Source of the DNA: Acidobacteriaceae bacterium
GTDB lineage: Bacteria; Acidobacteriota; Terriglobia; Terriglobales; Acidobacteriaceae
Reading direction: 5' to 3'
Length of the DNA stretch: 64,000 bases
NCBI GenBank assembly: GCA_030041305.1
Contig: JASHOC010000276.1
Coordinates: forward strand, 1 to 64,000
Below are positions 42,820 to 52,337 of this stretch, piece after piece. Below the pieces are notes generated by a model. The model was not told the origin of the DNA and made no database searches. It saw nothing but the letters and a program-made list of their open reading frames with translations. Position 1 is the first letter of the stretch. The number at the start of each line of letters is the position of its first letter. The position numbers and the translations under genes were made by a program.

Positions 42820-43899
42820 ATGGAAGTTGCCTTGGAGAACCATCAAGACGCGATTTTCGATCTTCTTGTGATCGGCGCGGGACCAACCGGCCTGGCGTGT
42901 GCGATTGAGGCCCGGAAAGCCGGACTGAGCGTGGTTTCAGTCGATAAGGGCTGCCTCTGCAACTCGCTTTTCCACTACCCGTCGCACATGACGTTCTTTA
43001 CCACGTCGGAACTGCTGGAGATTGGCGATATTCCCTTTCCCAGCCCCAACGCCAAGCCCACGCGCAACGAGGCGCTGGAGTATTACCGCCAGGTAGCGGC
43101 GTACTACGCGCTCGACGTACGCCAGTACTGCCGCGTGGAGCGGGTGACGGGCGGCGATGACGATTTTACGGTGCACACGGTAGACCGGTTTGGCCGCGCG
43201 GGCGCGATGCGGGCGCGCAAACTGGCCGTGGCCATTGGCTACTACGACCTGCCCAACGTGATGGGCATTCCCGGCGAAGAGCTGAGCAAGGTGCACCATT
43301 ACTATGACGATCCGCACCCCTATTTCGGCCTGGATGTCGCCGTGATCGGCGGTAAGAACTCGGCCGCGATCGCGGCGCTGGAGTTGTGGAGGCACGGCGC
43401 CCGGGTGACGCTCATCCATCGCGGACCGGAAATGCACCGGCACGTGAAGTACTGGATCAAGCCGGACATCGAAAACCGCATCAAGCACGGCGAGATCAGG
43501 GCCTATTTCAATTCCCAGGTGGTGGAGATCGAGCCGGACGCAATCGTTGTGGACGCGCCGGAGGGCCGGTTGACGCTGGCCAACGATTTTGTGTTCGCTC
43601 TCACCGGCTATCATCCCGACTTCGATTTCCTCGACCGTCTGGGCGTGACCTGCGAGGGTCCGGACAGGCTTCCCCTGTGCCACAAAGAGACCCTCGAAAG
43701 CAACGTGCCGGGGATCTATCTTGCCGGGGTGATAGTGGCCGGTTCGCGCACCCATGAAATCTTTATTGAGAACGGCCGCTTCCACGGAATGCTGATTGCG
43801 GCGGCGCTCGCGGCCAAGCTCAAGCCCAAGCAAGCCGCGCCCGAGAGCGGTCCCGGAGATCGTTCCGCCGCCTCAGCGGTTACGCATCCTGTAAACTAA
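42820..43899 (+). CDS. YpdA-like FAD/NAD(P)-dependent oxidoreductase (putative bacillithiol disulfide reductase)
   Basis: 359 aa, started at MEVALENHQDAIFD; the upstream ORF-track extension runs over the vapB gene. FAD-binding 'DLLVIGAGPTGLACAIEARKAG' (~13-34) and NAD(P)-binding 'DVAVIGGKNSAAIAALELWRHGARVTLIHRG' (~180-210) frame the protein. 'ALTGYHPDFDFLDRLGV' and 'GIYLAGVI' close the second FAD contacts. It lacks the CxxC of thioredoxin reductase, as YpdA does. Some Acidobacteriota make bacillithiol, so the proposed bacillithiol-disulfide role is plausible but unproven; no bsh gene is here. Confidence 0.9.
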   Translation: MEVALENHQDAIFDLLVIGAGPTGLACAIEARKAGLSVVSVDKGCLCNSLFHYPSHMTFFTTSELLEIGDIPFPSPNAKPTRNEALEYYRQVAAYYALDVRQYCRVERVTGGDDDFTVHTVDRFGRAGAMRARKLAVAIGYYDLPNVMGIPGEELSKVHHYYDDPHPYFGLDVAVIGGKNSAAIAALELWRHGARVTLIHRGPEMHRHVKYWIKPDIENRIKHGEIRAYFNSQVVEIEPDAIVVDAPEGRLTLANDFVFALTGYHPDFDFLDRLGVTCEGPDRLPLCHKETLESNVPGIYLAGVIVAGSRTHEIFIENGRFHGMLIAAALAAKLKPKQAAPESGPGDRSAASAVTHPVN

Positions 43900-43952
43900 G
43901 GTCTCACCCAATATTCGGGGTTTCACCCCATTCGGTAAAGTGGAGGCCGTAG

Positions 43953-45881
43953 TTGACGGTGCGCTGGTGGCCGCGCTCGATTCGTTGGCAGATGTTGGCT
44001 GGCCTGTTGCTGCTGGAGGCGCTCTCCACCGGTCTTTTCGGGGCGCTGCTGGTCCGGCAGCAGACGCTCAGGACTACCCGGCGGGCGCAGCAGATGCTCG
44101 AGTATGAATGCAGCGCCTTGGCCGAACAATCGGCGGAAGCCCTCGAGCAGCAGAAGCCGAGCTGGGTGGATCTGGCGGTGCGGACCATTGTCGATTCGCC
44201 GGTGATCGAGAGCGCCAAGATTTCCAATCCATTCGGCGATATTCTCTTCGCTCACGGCCAGATCGAGGGAGGCGAGCTGACTTCAGCCGAGCGCGCACAG
44301 ATTTTCCGGGTGAAAGGCGAGAGGCCGACAGTTTTCACCACCGCCCAGGGCGGCTGGGAGGCGGTTCGGGCGATCTTCACCGGAAACCAACTGCGGGGCT
44401 ACGCCTGGGTGACCTACGACCGCAGCTTTATTCGCCAGCAGCTTGATTCTCTCCTGAGGGACACCAGCATCTTCGGAATCATCTGGATTGCCGCGTCGGC
44501 AGTGCTGGTGCTGCTCATGGCTCGATCCATCGCGCAGCCTCTGGCGGTGCTGCATCGCGGCGCGACTGACGTGATGAACTCGCGTGGAGAATCCAGCGGT
44601 TTCCCCCTGCCGGTTGCGGTGCATAACGAGATTGGCGACCTGATTGAGACGTTCAACCGCATGGTCGCCTCGCTCAGCGAGCAGCGGGCGGGGCTGAACG
44701 ATACGCTGTCGCTGCTGGACTCTATGCTGGCCAATGCACCCATCGGGCTTGCCTTTTTTGACCGCCATGGCCGTTTTGTGCGCGTCAACCAGGTGTTTGC
44801 GAGCTTTACCGGAACGCCCCTCAGCCGGCATCTGGGGCGCACCCTGCCCGAACTTCTTCCTCAGCCGATTGCCGGGGAATTGGAAGGCGCGGTACAGCGC
44901 GTCTTTGCGCGCGAGGAGCCGGTGCGCAATTTGGAATTGAGCGGCGAGGGCGGCAGAAGCGACGCCGAGGGTCGGATGGCGCGGCCGTGGACATGGTTGA
45001 TCAGCGCCTATCCGGTGCGCACCATGCCCAACCAGGTGCGGTGGGCAGGTGTGATTGTGCTCGACGCCAGCGACCGCAAGCGCAGCGAAGACGCGTTACG
45101 CCGCACCGAAAAGCTGGCCGTGACGGGCCGCCTGGCCGCATCCATCGCCCATGAGATCAACAATCCCCTTGAAGCGATCACCAATCTGCTTTTCCTGCTG
45201 CGCAATTACGGCCCTCTGGACGAGGGGGCGATGAAATACGTCAAGATGGCCGAGCACGAGGTGCGGCGCGTCTCGGAAATCACCCAACAAGCGCTGCGCT
45301 TTTACCGGCAATCGACTTTACCGGGACGCGCCACACTGGGGGAGTTGCTCGAATCGGTCCTCAGCCTTTATCAGGGGCGCGCGAATGTGCTCGGCATTCG
45401 CGTCGAGCGGCGCTACGACCCGGAGGTCGACGTGTTTTGCTTTGCCGGTGAAATCCGGCAAGTGATCGCCAACCTGGTGGGCAACTCCATCGACGCAACA
45501 ATTGGGGGTGGGCGGCTGCTGGTGCGCGCGCATCGCTCGCGTAACTGGAAAAACTGCCTACAGCGCGGAATCAGGTTCGCCGTGGCCGATACTGGGATCG
45601 GCATGGCCCCGCTCGTGCGGGAGCGAATTTTCGAGCCGTTTTTCACCACCAAATCAGCGACGGGGACCGGTCTCGGGTTATGGGTGAGCCACGAAATCAT
45701 CGCCAAGCACCACGGCCTTGTTCACGTGCGCACGCGCGCCGCCGCGCCCGGCCAATCTTCAGGAACTGTTTTCCAGTTTTTTATTCCCGACGATCCTGAG
45801 CTGGCGAAAGCTGACCCGGCTTTAGCGCAAAGTCGCACGGTGGAGGAAGAACTGCTCCCAGAGCAGGAAGCGGAGGCGTAA
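43953..45881 (+). CDS. Membrane-bound sensor histidine kinase (HAMP-PAS-HisKA-HATPase)
   Basis: 642 aa from a TTG start, chosen because GGAGG lies 6 bases upstream; a GTG two codons later is the alternative. TM1 (~10-32), extracytoplasmic sensor (~35-170), TM2 ('IFGIIWIAASAVLVLLMA'), HAMP (~190-245), PAS ('MLANAPIGLAFFDRHGRFVRVNQVFASFTG', ~265-295). The HisKA H-box is 'AASIAHEINNPLEAITN' (~395). The ATPase shows the N box 'NLVGNSIDA', G1 'VADTGIGMA', F 'IFEPFFTTK' and G2 'GTGLGLWVS'. No response regulator is adjacent, so it is an orphan. Its TAA stop is the first codon of a repeat-family-2 copy. Confidence 0.95.
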   Translation: MTVRWWPRSIRWQMLAGLLLLEALSTGLFGALLVRQQTLRTTRRAQQMLEYECSALAEQSAEALEQQKPSWVDLAVRTIVDSPVIESAKISNPFGDILFAHGQIEGGELTSAERAQIFRVKGERPTVFTTAQGGWEAVRAIFTGNQLRGYAWVTYDRSFIRQQLDSLLRDTSIFGIIWIAASAVLVLLMARSIAQPLAVLHRGATDVMNSRGESSGFPLPVAVHNEIGDLIETFNRMVASLSEQRAGLNDTLSLLDSMLANAPIGLAFFDRHGRFVRVNQVFASFTGTPLSRHLGRTLPELLPQPIAGELEGAVQRVFAREEPVRNLELSGEGGRSDAEGRMARPWTWLISAYPVRTMPNQVRWAGVIVLDASDRKRSEDALRRTEKLAVTGRLAASIAHEINNPLEAITNLLFLLRNYGPLDEGAMKYVKMAEHEVRRVSEITQQALRFYRQSTLPGRATLGELLESVLSLYQGRANVLGIRVERRYDPEVDVFCFAGEIRQVIANLVGNSIDATIGGGRLLVRAHRSRNWKNCLQRGIRFAVADTGIGMAPLVRERIFEPFFTTKSATGTGLGLWVSHEIIAKHHGLVHVRTRAAAPGQSSGTVFQFFIPDDPELAKADPALAQSRTVEEELLPEQEAEA

Positions 45882-46066
45882 CCCGGCGTAGCCGGAATCC
45901 AAACAAGGGGAACAAGGGACCGGGGGAACAAGGGAACAGGTATGCAGCGGATTGAGCAAAATTCCGAGCTTCTCAAAAAAGTCAAGAAGACCGCATGAAC
46001 ACTGGCTATGGCGCCCCGCGTGAAGAGTAATTTGCCCAAAATGTGCGAGGCCATTAAATGGATAGG
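45879..46066. repeat. Dispersed repeat family 2, copy A
   Basis: Begins with TAACCCGGCGTAGCCGGAA (hairpin CCGGC-GTA-GCCGG), identical to 49618-49636. Further blocks with partial matches to the other copy: CATGAAC (45994-46000) and TTTGCCCAAAATGTGCGAGG...ATTAAATGGATAGG (46031-46066). Between them lie octamer units like those at 22158-22253 (GGGAACAA, 45905-45940). Confidence 0.65.
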
Positions 46067-46091
46067 GGTTTGGATAGGCGCTAAAAGAGGT

Positions 46092-48551
46092 TCAGTTTCC
46101 CCGGTCCGCCGGATGGAGCAAATCGACGCCCATGGCAGGGAGGGACGCGGGGTGGGCCATGCAGCGGCTCCTCCGTTGCACTCCTCGGGCGTAGGCGCGG
46201 GTGACGTGCAGCCGCTCCATGATGACGTAGCGCGTGCGCAGTCCGTTGATGGTTTCCGGCAGTGTGGCGGGAACCTGGTTGCGGTCCACGTAGATGACCA
46301 ACGCGGCTTCCTTGGGATTATCGAGGCTCTGACCCACGCCGACCCCGAAGAAAGCCGGGTTCTGCCGCATCAGGTCTTGCGCCACCTGCTGCTTGGCGGC
46401 GATGGCCTGGTTGAGGACTGCGGCCGGGGGAGCGGGCAGCGCGCCCAAGCCAAGCACGGAAGTAGGCGCCGTGCCCGCGGCGACCGCCTGGGGGCTGGCC
46501 GGGATCACGACTGTGCGTACGCCATTCACGGTGTCCGGGACGGCGACATTGCTATTCGGATCGACATACACAAGAACCGCGGCCTCGCCGGCGTGGTCAC
46601 TGCTTTTGCCGGTGGCCACACCGAGAACGCCGGTGGAGGGACTGACCAGCGCGCGGGCCTGCATCAGCGCCTGCTGGGCGCGATCCATTTCTGCGTCGCT
46701 AAGCGTCCGCTCCTGCGCCGCCACCGCGGTGCGGTCGCCATAGTTCAGGCAGCTTACGGGGTGGTCGGTGGCGCCGACGAATGTGTACGACGCCCCGTTT
46801 CCCGCCTGCTTAGCCAGTTCGCTTAGGACCTCAGGGGCCGGGTTGGCGACTCCCTCGCTCTGGCCGGACTGATCCACACCGCCGGCGAAGAACAGGCCCA
46901 CCGGTTCGGCGTCGCTGCTATCGACCACCAGCGATCCCGAATCGCCCGCGTCACTGAACTGGTTGCCGGTGATGGCGATCTGGTTCCTGTAGTTCTTGGT
47001 GTAGTAGGGCTTGGTTTCGGCGCAGTCAGTATAGTAGGAGACCTGCACGTCCAGGCTCAGAGCCGAGATGCTGGCGCACGTCAGCCCGGTAGTGCGCCCG
47101 CTTTTGGCCACAGTCATGTTGAGTGAGGCGGTTTCGCCTTTACCGCCGGTGGAGGAGACCCCCGGCGGCGCGGCAGCAAGCGCTCCGTTGGATTGGCGTG
47201 CGCCCAGTTCCAGGATGGCGCCGCTGGGATTGACCGCGCCCGACTCAACCTGAGCGATGGCGGCGTCCACGTCCGTCGCGGAGGAGTCGATGGGCGCCCA
47301 CGCGGTGAGCGTGCCCACCGGAATTTCTGTGCCGCCGTTGCCGTACGGACTGCAATTGTTATCAATAAGGCCGGGCTGAATGATCTCCTCGCCCGCCTTG
47401 GCCTGATCGCTGCGCGCCAGCACGTGATTGTTGCTGAGCAGATATTGCGTGCCGCTGGCATTCTGAATCAGCGAACCGAGGGTGCCGCTGCAACAGTCAC
47501 TAATCTGCGAGCCTTGTGTATCGTAGTCGTTGTTGTTGCCGCCGGAACTGCCCAGGGCCATGGGCGTGGACAACTGCTGCTGGTGGCTGGCGGGATTGCT
47601 GTCGACGCCCGCGGCGTTGAGCAGGATCACGGTGGATTGCTTGGAAGACGACGCGCCCACTGTGGCCACCACGTACGTGTCGGTCGTGGTGGAGATGCCG
47701 GCCGGCGCGCTGTAGGTCACGGTGCAATACGTAAATGCCTGGCCCCCGCGCACGCAATTCGGAGCGCCCAGCGCGCCTTGGCCGCCACTTGATCCTGTGG
47801 AAGTGTTCGATACCGCATAGTGAATGCCGGTAGTTCCACCAGCCTCTGCAATGTAGCCGGTGATGGTGACCGCACCGCCGCTGCCCACGGCCACATTTTC
47901 CGGGGCGAGCGGCTGCAGGAAGCCGGGGGTTACGGTGATGATGGCCGAAGCCGTAATGTCGGGATTCGAGACCAGCGTGGCTGTCACCGTGACTTCGAGG
48001 GTGTCGGCGGTGAGATAGCTGGGCGGCGTGTACTGTCCAATCGCGGTGATGCTGCCGTAGGTCCCGCCGCTGGGCAACGACCAGGTGACATCGGCAGGCT
48101 TCCCGCTGTTGAGGGTTGCCGTGAACATTTCGACGGTCGAACCTGACGAACTGGCGGCATTACAACCGGTGCAGTTCGTGTCGATCGCCGTGGCCCCGGG
48201 AGAGATGGAAAAAACTCCATTCGAGCTGCCCCGTCGCGCCGCGTCACCGTTTGGGGAATTGGCCAGAACGCCGCCGCAGCCGGCCAGAGCCAGCAGGCAG
48301 GGAAGTGCGGCAAGAGCGAAGGCGCCGAGGAAGATACGGCGACCTTTCCGTTGCGGGCGGCGGCGCCAAGCCGGCGGCAGGATGCGCGCAGAGGAGCAGC
48401 GGCGGCCATCCCGGCGCAGGCGCACCCCTTCGCCGGGAGAGTCGGGAGCTTCTCTCGCAATTTCAACAGCCTGCTGCAATGCTTTCCGCGCCTTCCTGGC
48501 CCTACGGGCGGTTTTCGTTGTGACCACGCGCACCCACGCGCACTCACGCAT
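46092..48551 (-). CDS. Lipoprotein with trypsin-like (S1) protease domain and Ig-like N-terminal domains
   Basis: About 819 aa. A lipobox is present ('LPCLLALAGCGG'), but the predicted start is uncertain: an ATG ~68 residues upstream (used here) or a TTG further up both give an over-long basic N-region, so a GTG near 48425 may be right. After the Cys come Ser/Thr/Gly-rich and Ig-like segments ('GTYGSITAIGQYTPPSYLTADTLEVTVTATL'). A chymotrypsin-like domain then shows His in 'YLLSNNHVLARS', Asp in 'SSATDVDAAIAQV' and Ser in 'SDAGDSGSLVVDS'. The C-terminal ~200 residues repeat a motif ('GVATGKSSDHAGEAAVLVYVD', 'GVGVGQSLDNPKEAALVIYVD'). Envelope-anchored protease is the inference; cleavage target unknown. 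Confidence 0.8.
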   Translation of the reverse strand: MRECAWVRVVTTKTARRARKARKALQQAVEIAREAPDSPGEGVRLRRDGRRCSSARILPPAWRRRPQRKGRRIFLGAFALAALPCLLALAGCGGVLANSPNGDAARRGSSNGVFSISPGATAIDTNCTGCNAASSSGSTVEMFTATLNSGKPADVTWSLPSGGTYGSITAIGQYTPPSYLTADTLEVTVTATLVSNPDITASAIITVTPGFLQPLAPENVAVGSGGAVTITGYIAEAGGTTGIHYAVSNTSTGSSGGQGALGAPNCVRGGQAFTYCTVTYSAPAGISTTTDTYVVATVGASSSKQSTVILLNAAGVDSNPASHQQQLSTPMALGSSGGNNNDYDTQGSQISDCCSGTLGSLIQNASGTQYLLSNNHVLARSDQAKAGEEIIQPGLIDNNCSPYGNGGTEIPVGTLTAWAPIDSSATDVDAAIAQVESGAVNPSGAILELGARQSNGALAAAPPGVSSTGGKGETASLNMTVAKSGRTTGLTCASISALSLDVQVSYYTDCAETKPYYTKNYRNQIAITGNQFSDAGDSGSLVVDSSDAEPVGLFFAGGVDQSGQSEGVANPAPEVLSELAKQAGNGASYTFVGATDHPVSCLNYGDRTAVAAQERTLSDAEMDRAQQALMQARALVSPSTGVLGVATGKSSDHAGEAAVLVYVDPNSNVAVPDTVNGVRTVVIPASPQAVAAGTAPTSVLGLGALPAPPAAVLNQAIAAKQQVAQDLMRQNPAFFGVGVGQSLDNPKEAALVIYVDRNQVPATLPETINGLRTRYVIMERLHVTRAYARGVQRRSRCMAHPASLPAMGVDLLHPADRGN

Positions 48552-48599
48552 CTTCCACGCTGCGGAGGATTCTCGTACCGGCACACGAACCGCTTGCAA

Positions 48600-48955
48600 C
48601 GTTCACTTAGACCACGGCAGCCCCGCAAAGGTTGCTCTGGAGGGCTTACCCGCGCCGGTCAAAACCCGCCTGCTCAAGACTTTCTGTTTCCTCGCGTTTG
48701 CAGACGATGCTGCCCACATTGTTTCACGAACGGAGCCCGGAAAGCCACGTTCTTTGCTTTGCTTGCCCTCTAAAGTAATGAGCGACAACAGGCGCGCGTT
48801 TCTTTCATCAAGGCGTATTCAACAAGGCCTAATCAGTGGGCTTGGGAGCAGGATGCATTGCAGGTAAGAGGGTTGGCGGCCCAGCCGTGCGAAAATGGCT
48901 CGACGCGGGGTATGATCGGGGCTAGACCGGGACAATCATCGGTAGTGGGCGGCTG
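48600..48955. other. Intergenic region between the S1 lipoprotein and macro-domain genes
   Basis: About 350 bases between divergent genes. A 61-codon ORF (48603-48788, minus) is present but has no ribosome-binding site or recognisable motif. I compared the A/G-rich part with c-di-GMP and cobalamin riboswitch patterns and found no match. Confidence 0.4.
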
Positions 48956-49480
48956 ATGGCTAAACTGAAGGCGGTTTCCGGCGACATTACGCGGCTGGCG
49001 GTGGACGCGATTGTGAACGCGGCCAACACTTCGCTGCTGGGCGGCGGCGGCGTGGACGGCGCGATCCACCGCGCGGCCGGCCCGGAGCTGCTGGCGGCGT
49101 GCAGCAAACTGAATGGCTGCGCAACCGGAGACGCGAAGGCGACGCCGGGGTTCCGGCTGCCCGCCAAGTGGGTGTTTCACGCCGTGGGCCCGGTGTGGCG
49201 CGGCGGGGAACGCAACGAAGATGAGCTGCTGGCGTCGTGTTACCGGCGCTGCCTGGAATTGGCGCGGGAACACCAGGCGCGGTCGATTGCGTTTCCCGCC
49301 ATCAGCACCGGGGTTTACGGCTTTCCCGCGCGCCGCGCGGCGGCGATTGCCGTGGGCGCAGTGAGAGCCAATGCGGAGTCGAGCGGCGTGGAAGAAGTGA
49401 ATTTTGTTTGCTTCGATTCGGACACGCTGCTGATTTACGATGAATTGCTCGTGGGCGCGGGCAAGTCCGGCCGGCCGTGA
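48956..49480 (+). CDS. Macro-domain ADP-ribose-binding protein (YmdB-like)
   Basis: 174 aa, single macro domain. The adenosine-binding '[36 protein letters not shown]' (~8-43) includes the N-A-A-N and GGGGVD motifs of O-acetyl-ADP-ribose deacetylases. '[12 protein letters not shown]' (~118-129) binds the distal ribose and phosphate. It would remove O-acetyl or ADP-ribosyl groups. Cytoplasmic; no ADP-ribosyltransferase or sirtuin is nearby. Confidence 0.94.
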   Translation: MAKLKAVSGDITRLAVDAIVNAANTSLLGGGGVDGAIHRAAGPELLAACSKLNGCATGDAKATPGFRLPAKWVFHAVGPVWRGGERNEDELLASCYRRCLELAREHQARSIAFPAISTGVYGFPARRAAAIAVGAVRANAESSGVEEVNFVCFDSDTLLIYDELLVGAGKSGRP

Positions 49481-49617
49481 AATGGCCGTCGATCGAAAGG
49501 CTGTCTCTGATGATGAGAACCGCTATCCGCTGCGGGCGTTAGACTCAGGAACATCGTCATCGCGGGCCGCATAGGCCTCAGGAATAAATCCATTCCCAGC
49601 CATCGATATATTCCCCC

Positions 49618-49763
49618 TAACCCGGCGTAGCCGGAACCCAAAAGGGCATAACATCAAAAGTTTGAACCCTGCCGACAATGCCATCAAAGGCCCATGAACA
49701 TTGACGATCATGCATAGGTCGAAACATTTTCTGCGCAAAGTGTGCAGAATTCAAATGGATAGG
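49618..49763. repeat. Dispersed repeat family 2, copy B
   Basis: Shares TAACCCGGCGTAGCCGGAA with 45879-45897. Also CATGAAC (49693-49699) and TTCTGCGCAAAGTGTGCAG... AAATGGATAGG (about 49729-49763). It is shorter than copy A and ends just before the ribosome-binding site of the aldo/keto reductase. Confidence 0.65.
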
Positions 49764-49779
49764 TTCTAAAGGAGACAAC

Positions 49780-50778
49780 ATGGACTATGTGAATCTCGGC
49801 AGAACCGGGCTGAAGGTCTCGCGCATTTGCCTGGGCTGCATGACGTATGGCGAGCCGGCGACCGGTCCGCGCCAAGTGGGCCGCCACGCCTGGACGCTGA
49901 ACGAAGCCGAAAGCCAGCCGTTTCTGCGCCAGGCTCTCGATCTGGGCATTAATTTTTTCGATACGGCCAACGTGTACTCGAGCGGCGACAGCGAGCGCGT
50001 TGTGGGGCGATTTTTGAAGGCCAATACGCGGCGTGAAGCCGTGGTGATCGGCACCAAGCTTCACGGCGTGATGCGCGAGGAGCCCAACGGCCGCGGGCTC
50101 TCGCGCAAAGAAATTGTGTACGAACTGGAACAGAGTTTGAAACGCCTGGAGACCGATTACGTCGACCTTTACCAGATTCACCGCTGGGACTACGAAACGC
50201 CGATCGAGGAGACGCTGGAAGCGCTCGACGACATGATCAAGGCGGGCAAAGTGCGCTACATCGGCGCATCGTCCATGTGGGCCTGGCAGTTCGCCCAGGC
50301 GCTGTATCTCGCCGACCGGTATGGCTGGACGCGGTTCGCGACCATGCAGAACCATTACAACCTGATCTATCGCGAAGAAGAGCGGGAAATGATGGCGCTG
50401 TGCCGCGCGGAGGGAATTGGCGTGATTCCCTGGAGCCCATTGGCGCGGGGCCGGCTGGCGCGGCCCTCGGGCGGCGAAGACACCAAACGCCACGAGATGG
50501 ATTTGGTGGCTACGAATCTGTATGCGCGCAGCGACGAAGCGGATCGCAAAGTGATTGACCGGCTGGGCGAAGTGGCTGAGAAGCGTGGCCTGCCGCGCGC
50601 ACAGCTCGCCTTGGCGTGGTTGCTCGCAAAACCGGGTGTGACCGCCCCCATTGTGGGCGCGACCAAGCCGCATCATCTCGAAGACGCGGTGGCCGCGCTT
50701 TCGGTGAACCTGAGTGCGGAGGAAATTACGGCGCTCGAAGAGCTTTACGTTCCCCATGCTGTAGTGGGGTTCAGCTAA
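49780..50778 (+). CDS. Aldo/keto reductase
   Basis: 332 aa with AAAGGAG upstream of the ATG. (beta/alpha)8 NADPH-dependent oxidoreductase. Catalytic tetrad: Asp in 'FFDTANVYSSGDSE' and Tyr in the same segment, Lys in 'VVIGTKLHG', His in 'YQIHRWDYETP'. 'NHYNLIYREEEREMMALCRAEGIGVIPWSPLARG' and 'PIVGATKPHHLEDAVAAL' (phosphate-binding) complete the AKR signature. Similar to the Tas/YajO group; substrate unknown. It converges with the siroheme synthase gene, 10 bases between stops. Confidence 0.95.
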   Translation: MDYVNLGRTGLKVSRICLGCMTYGEPATGPRQVGRHAWTLNEAESQPFLRQALDLGINFFDTANVYSSGDSERVVGRFLKANTRREAVVIGTKLHGVMREEPNGRGLSRKEIVYELEQSLKRLETDYVDLYQIHRWDYETPIEETLEALDDMIKAGKVRYIGASSMWAWQFAQALYLADRYGWTRFATMQNHYNLIYREEEREMMALCRAEGIGVIPWSPLARGRLARPSGGEDTKRHEMDLVATNLYARSDEADRKVIDRLGEVAEKRGLPRAQLALAWLLAKPGVTAPIVGATKPHHLEDAVAALSVNLSAEEITALEELYVPHAVVGFS

Positions 50779-50788
50779 ACCATGGGGC

Positions 50789-52177
50789 TCAGCGAACCTC
50801 GCTGCTGAAGGCTTGCATGGCTGCGTCGACGGCCGTCCGCGCCTCCGAAGCATCGATCGTGCGCACCGCCCATCCGGCGAGGAGCAGGCTCGGCGCCGGG
50901 GCGGGCGTCATTGCGCCGAGAGCGCCGAGGGTGGTGTGCCGAATCAGTTCGCCGGGCTGCGCCGCGTGCGACACGAGAGCGCAGGGCAGGTCGGGCGGCA
51001 GGCCTTCGGCGAGCCACTCCGCGGCGAGCAAGGCCAGATCGCGGCCGGGCATATACACAACGCGCGTTGCGTCCTCAAGCGCGGGAAGAGAACTGCGGTT
51101 GTGCGACTGCGCGTGATGGCCGGTGGAGAAGATGACCTTCGAGGCCCACTCACGGTCGGTGAGCGAACACCCGATGGAGGCGGCGGCGGCGAAGGCCGCG
51201 GAAACTCCGGGGACAATCTCGAAAGGAATGCCGGCCTCGCCGAGCGCAGCAATCTCTTCAGCGGCGCGGCCGAAGAGGAGCGGATCGCCACTCTTGAGGC
51301 GCACCACGCTGCGCCCGGCGCGCGCATGGTCGATCAGGAGGGCGTTGATTTCTTCCTGGGTGATGGTCTTGGGGCCGCAGCGCTTGCCGACGTTGATCAC
51401 CACGGCGTGGGCCGGCGCCAAATCGAGGATCGCGTCCGCAACCAGGTCGTCGTGCAGGATCACGCCGGCGGATTCAATGAGACGCAGCGCTCTGACGGTC
51501 AGCAGCTCGGGATCGCCGGGTCCGGCGCCGACCAGGTAAACCGATCCCGCAGCAGCGCGCGATGCCTCTCTTCCTGTACGGGCCAATTGTTTTGTGGAGC
51601 ACAAGGCTGAATCGCAGATCTGTCGCTGAGCCAATTCATGCAGCAGCAGGCGGCGCTCCTCGCCGCGTGGATGGCTGGCGAGAACCTCGCGGCGCAATTC
51701 GCCTAAATCCTTGAGCCATGGGCCGAGATCCTGCGGCAATTGCTCATCGATTTCGCGGCGCAACCGCTGCGCGACCGCGGGGCTCTCACCAGAAGTCGAG
51801 ATGGCGATTTCGAGATCGCCGCGGCTGACGACTGAGCCGAAAAAGAAATCGCAATTGGGAATGTCGTCCACGCTATTGCAGGCGACGCCGCGGGCTTGCG
51901 CTTCGCGATACACCGCCGCATTCACATCGGGCGAATTCGTGGCGGCGATAACGAGAAAGCTGCCGTCCAGATCGGAGGGTTGAAAGACGCGCGGCATCCA
52001 TTCCAATTTGCCTTCGCGAGCGAGTTGCCGCATCTCCGGGCGCGCCTCGGGCGCGACCACGCGCAGGCGCGCGCCGGTCTTGAGCAGCGAACCGATCTTA
52101 TCGAGCGCCACGGCGCCCGCGCCGACCACCAGGCACCGGCGGCCGTCGAGATTCAGAAAAATGGGCAAAAGGCTCAT
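50789..52177 (-). CDS. cysG: Siroheme synthase CysG (precorrin-2 dehydrogenase/ferrochelatase fused to uroporphyrinogen-III methyltransferase)
   Basis: 462 aa, trifunctional. The N-terminal part (~1-205) is the CysG-N NAD-dependent dehydrogenase/ferrochelatase: 'FLNLDGRRCLVVGAGAVALDKI', 'NCDFFFGSVVSRGDLEIAISTSGESP'. The C-terminal part (~212-455) is the SUMT methyltransferase: 'VYLVGAGPGDPELLTVRALRLI', 'VVRLKSGDPLLFGRAAEEI', 'VPGVSAAFAAAASIG' and 'VVYMPGRDLALLA'. The protein makes siroheme from uroporphyrinogen III. It lies downstream of, and on the same strand as, the siroheme-dependent reductase gene, so cofactor and enzyme are likely co-expressed. Confidence 0.96.
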   Translation of the reverse strand: MSLLPIFLNLDGRRCLVVGAGAVALDKIGSLLKTGARLRVVAPEARPEMRQLAREGKLEWMPRVFQPSDLDGSFLVIAATNSPDVNAAVYREAQARGVACNSVDDIPNCDFFFGSVVSRGDLEIAISTSGESPAVAQRLRREIDEQLPQDLGPWLKDLGELRREVLASHPRGEERRLLLHELAQRQICDSALCSTKQLARTGREASRAAAGSVYLVGAGPGDPELLTVRALRLIESAGVILHDDLVADAILDLAPAHAVVINVGKRCGPKTITQEEINALLIDHARAGRSVVRLKSGDPLLFGRAAEEIAALGEAGIPFEIVPGVSAAFAAAASIGCSLTDREWASKVIFSTGHHAQSHNRSSLPALEDATRVVYMPGRDLALLAAEWLAEGLPPDLPCALVSHAAQPGELIRHTTLGALGAMTPAPAPSLLLAGWAVRTIDASEARTAVDAAMQAFSSEVR

Positions 52178-52199
52178 GGGTCGGTTGTCGCTCTAGTTT

Positions 52200-52337
52200 T
52201 CAGTTGTCAGTGATCAATGGTCAGTGATCGACGTTCAGTTTTCAACGAACTATCTTTCACCTTACAGTTTCCGGCTCTCCGTTTCGAGATCCGATCCCTG
52301 ACCCTATTTTCTGTTTTCTGTCCCCTGATCCCTGATC
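52200..52337. repeat. Low-complexity phrase repeats between sulfite/nitrite reductase and cysG
   Basis: Plus strand shows CAGTTGTCAGTGATCAATGG and TCAGTGATCGACGTTCAG, then GATCCCTGACCC (52294-52305) and TCCCCTGATCCCTGATC (52321-52337). Read in reverse, the latter matches the GATCAGGG phrase at 5954 and 32832. The array separates two genes that would otherwise form a tight operon. Confidence 0.55.

Noticed and set aside
48600-48800. Possible c-di-GMP riboswitch upstream of the S1 lipoprotein
   Set aside because: A GCAAAC/GAAA-like stretch was noticed, but the GACGCAAAG and closing elements are absent.
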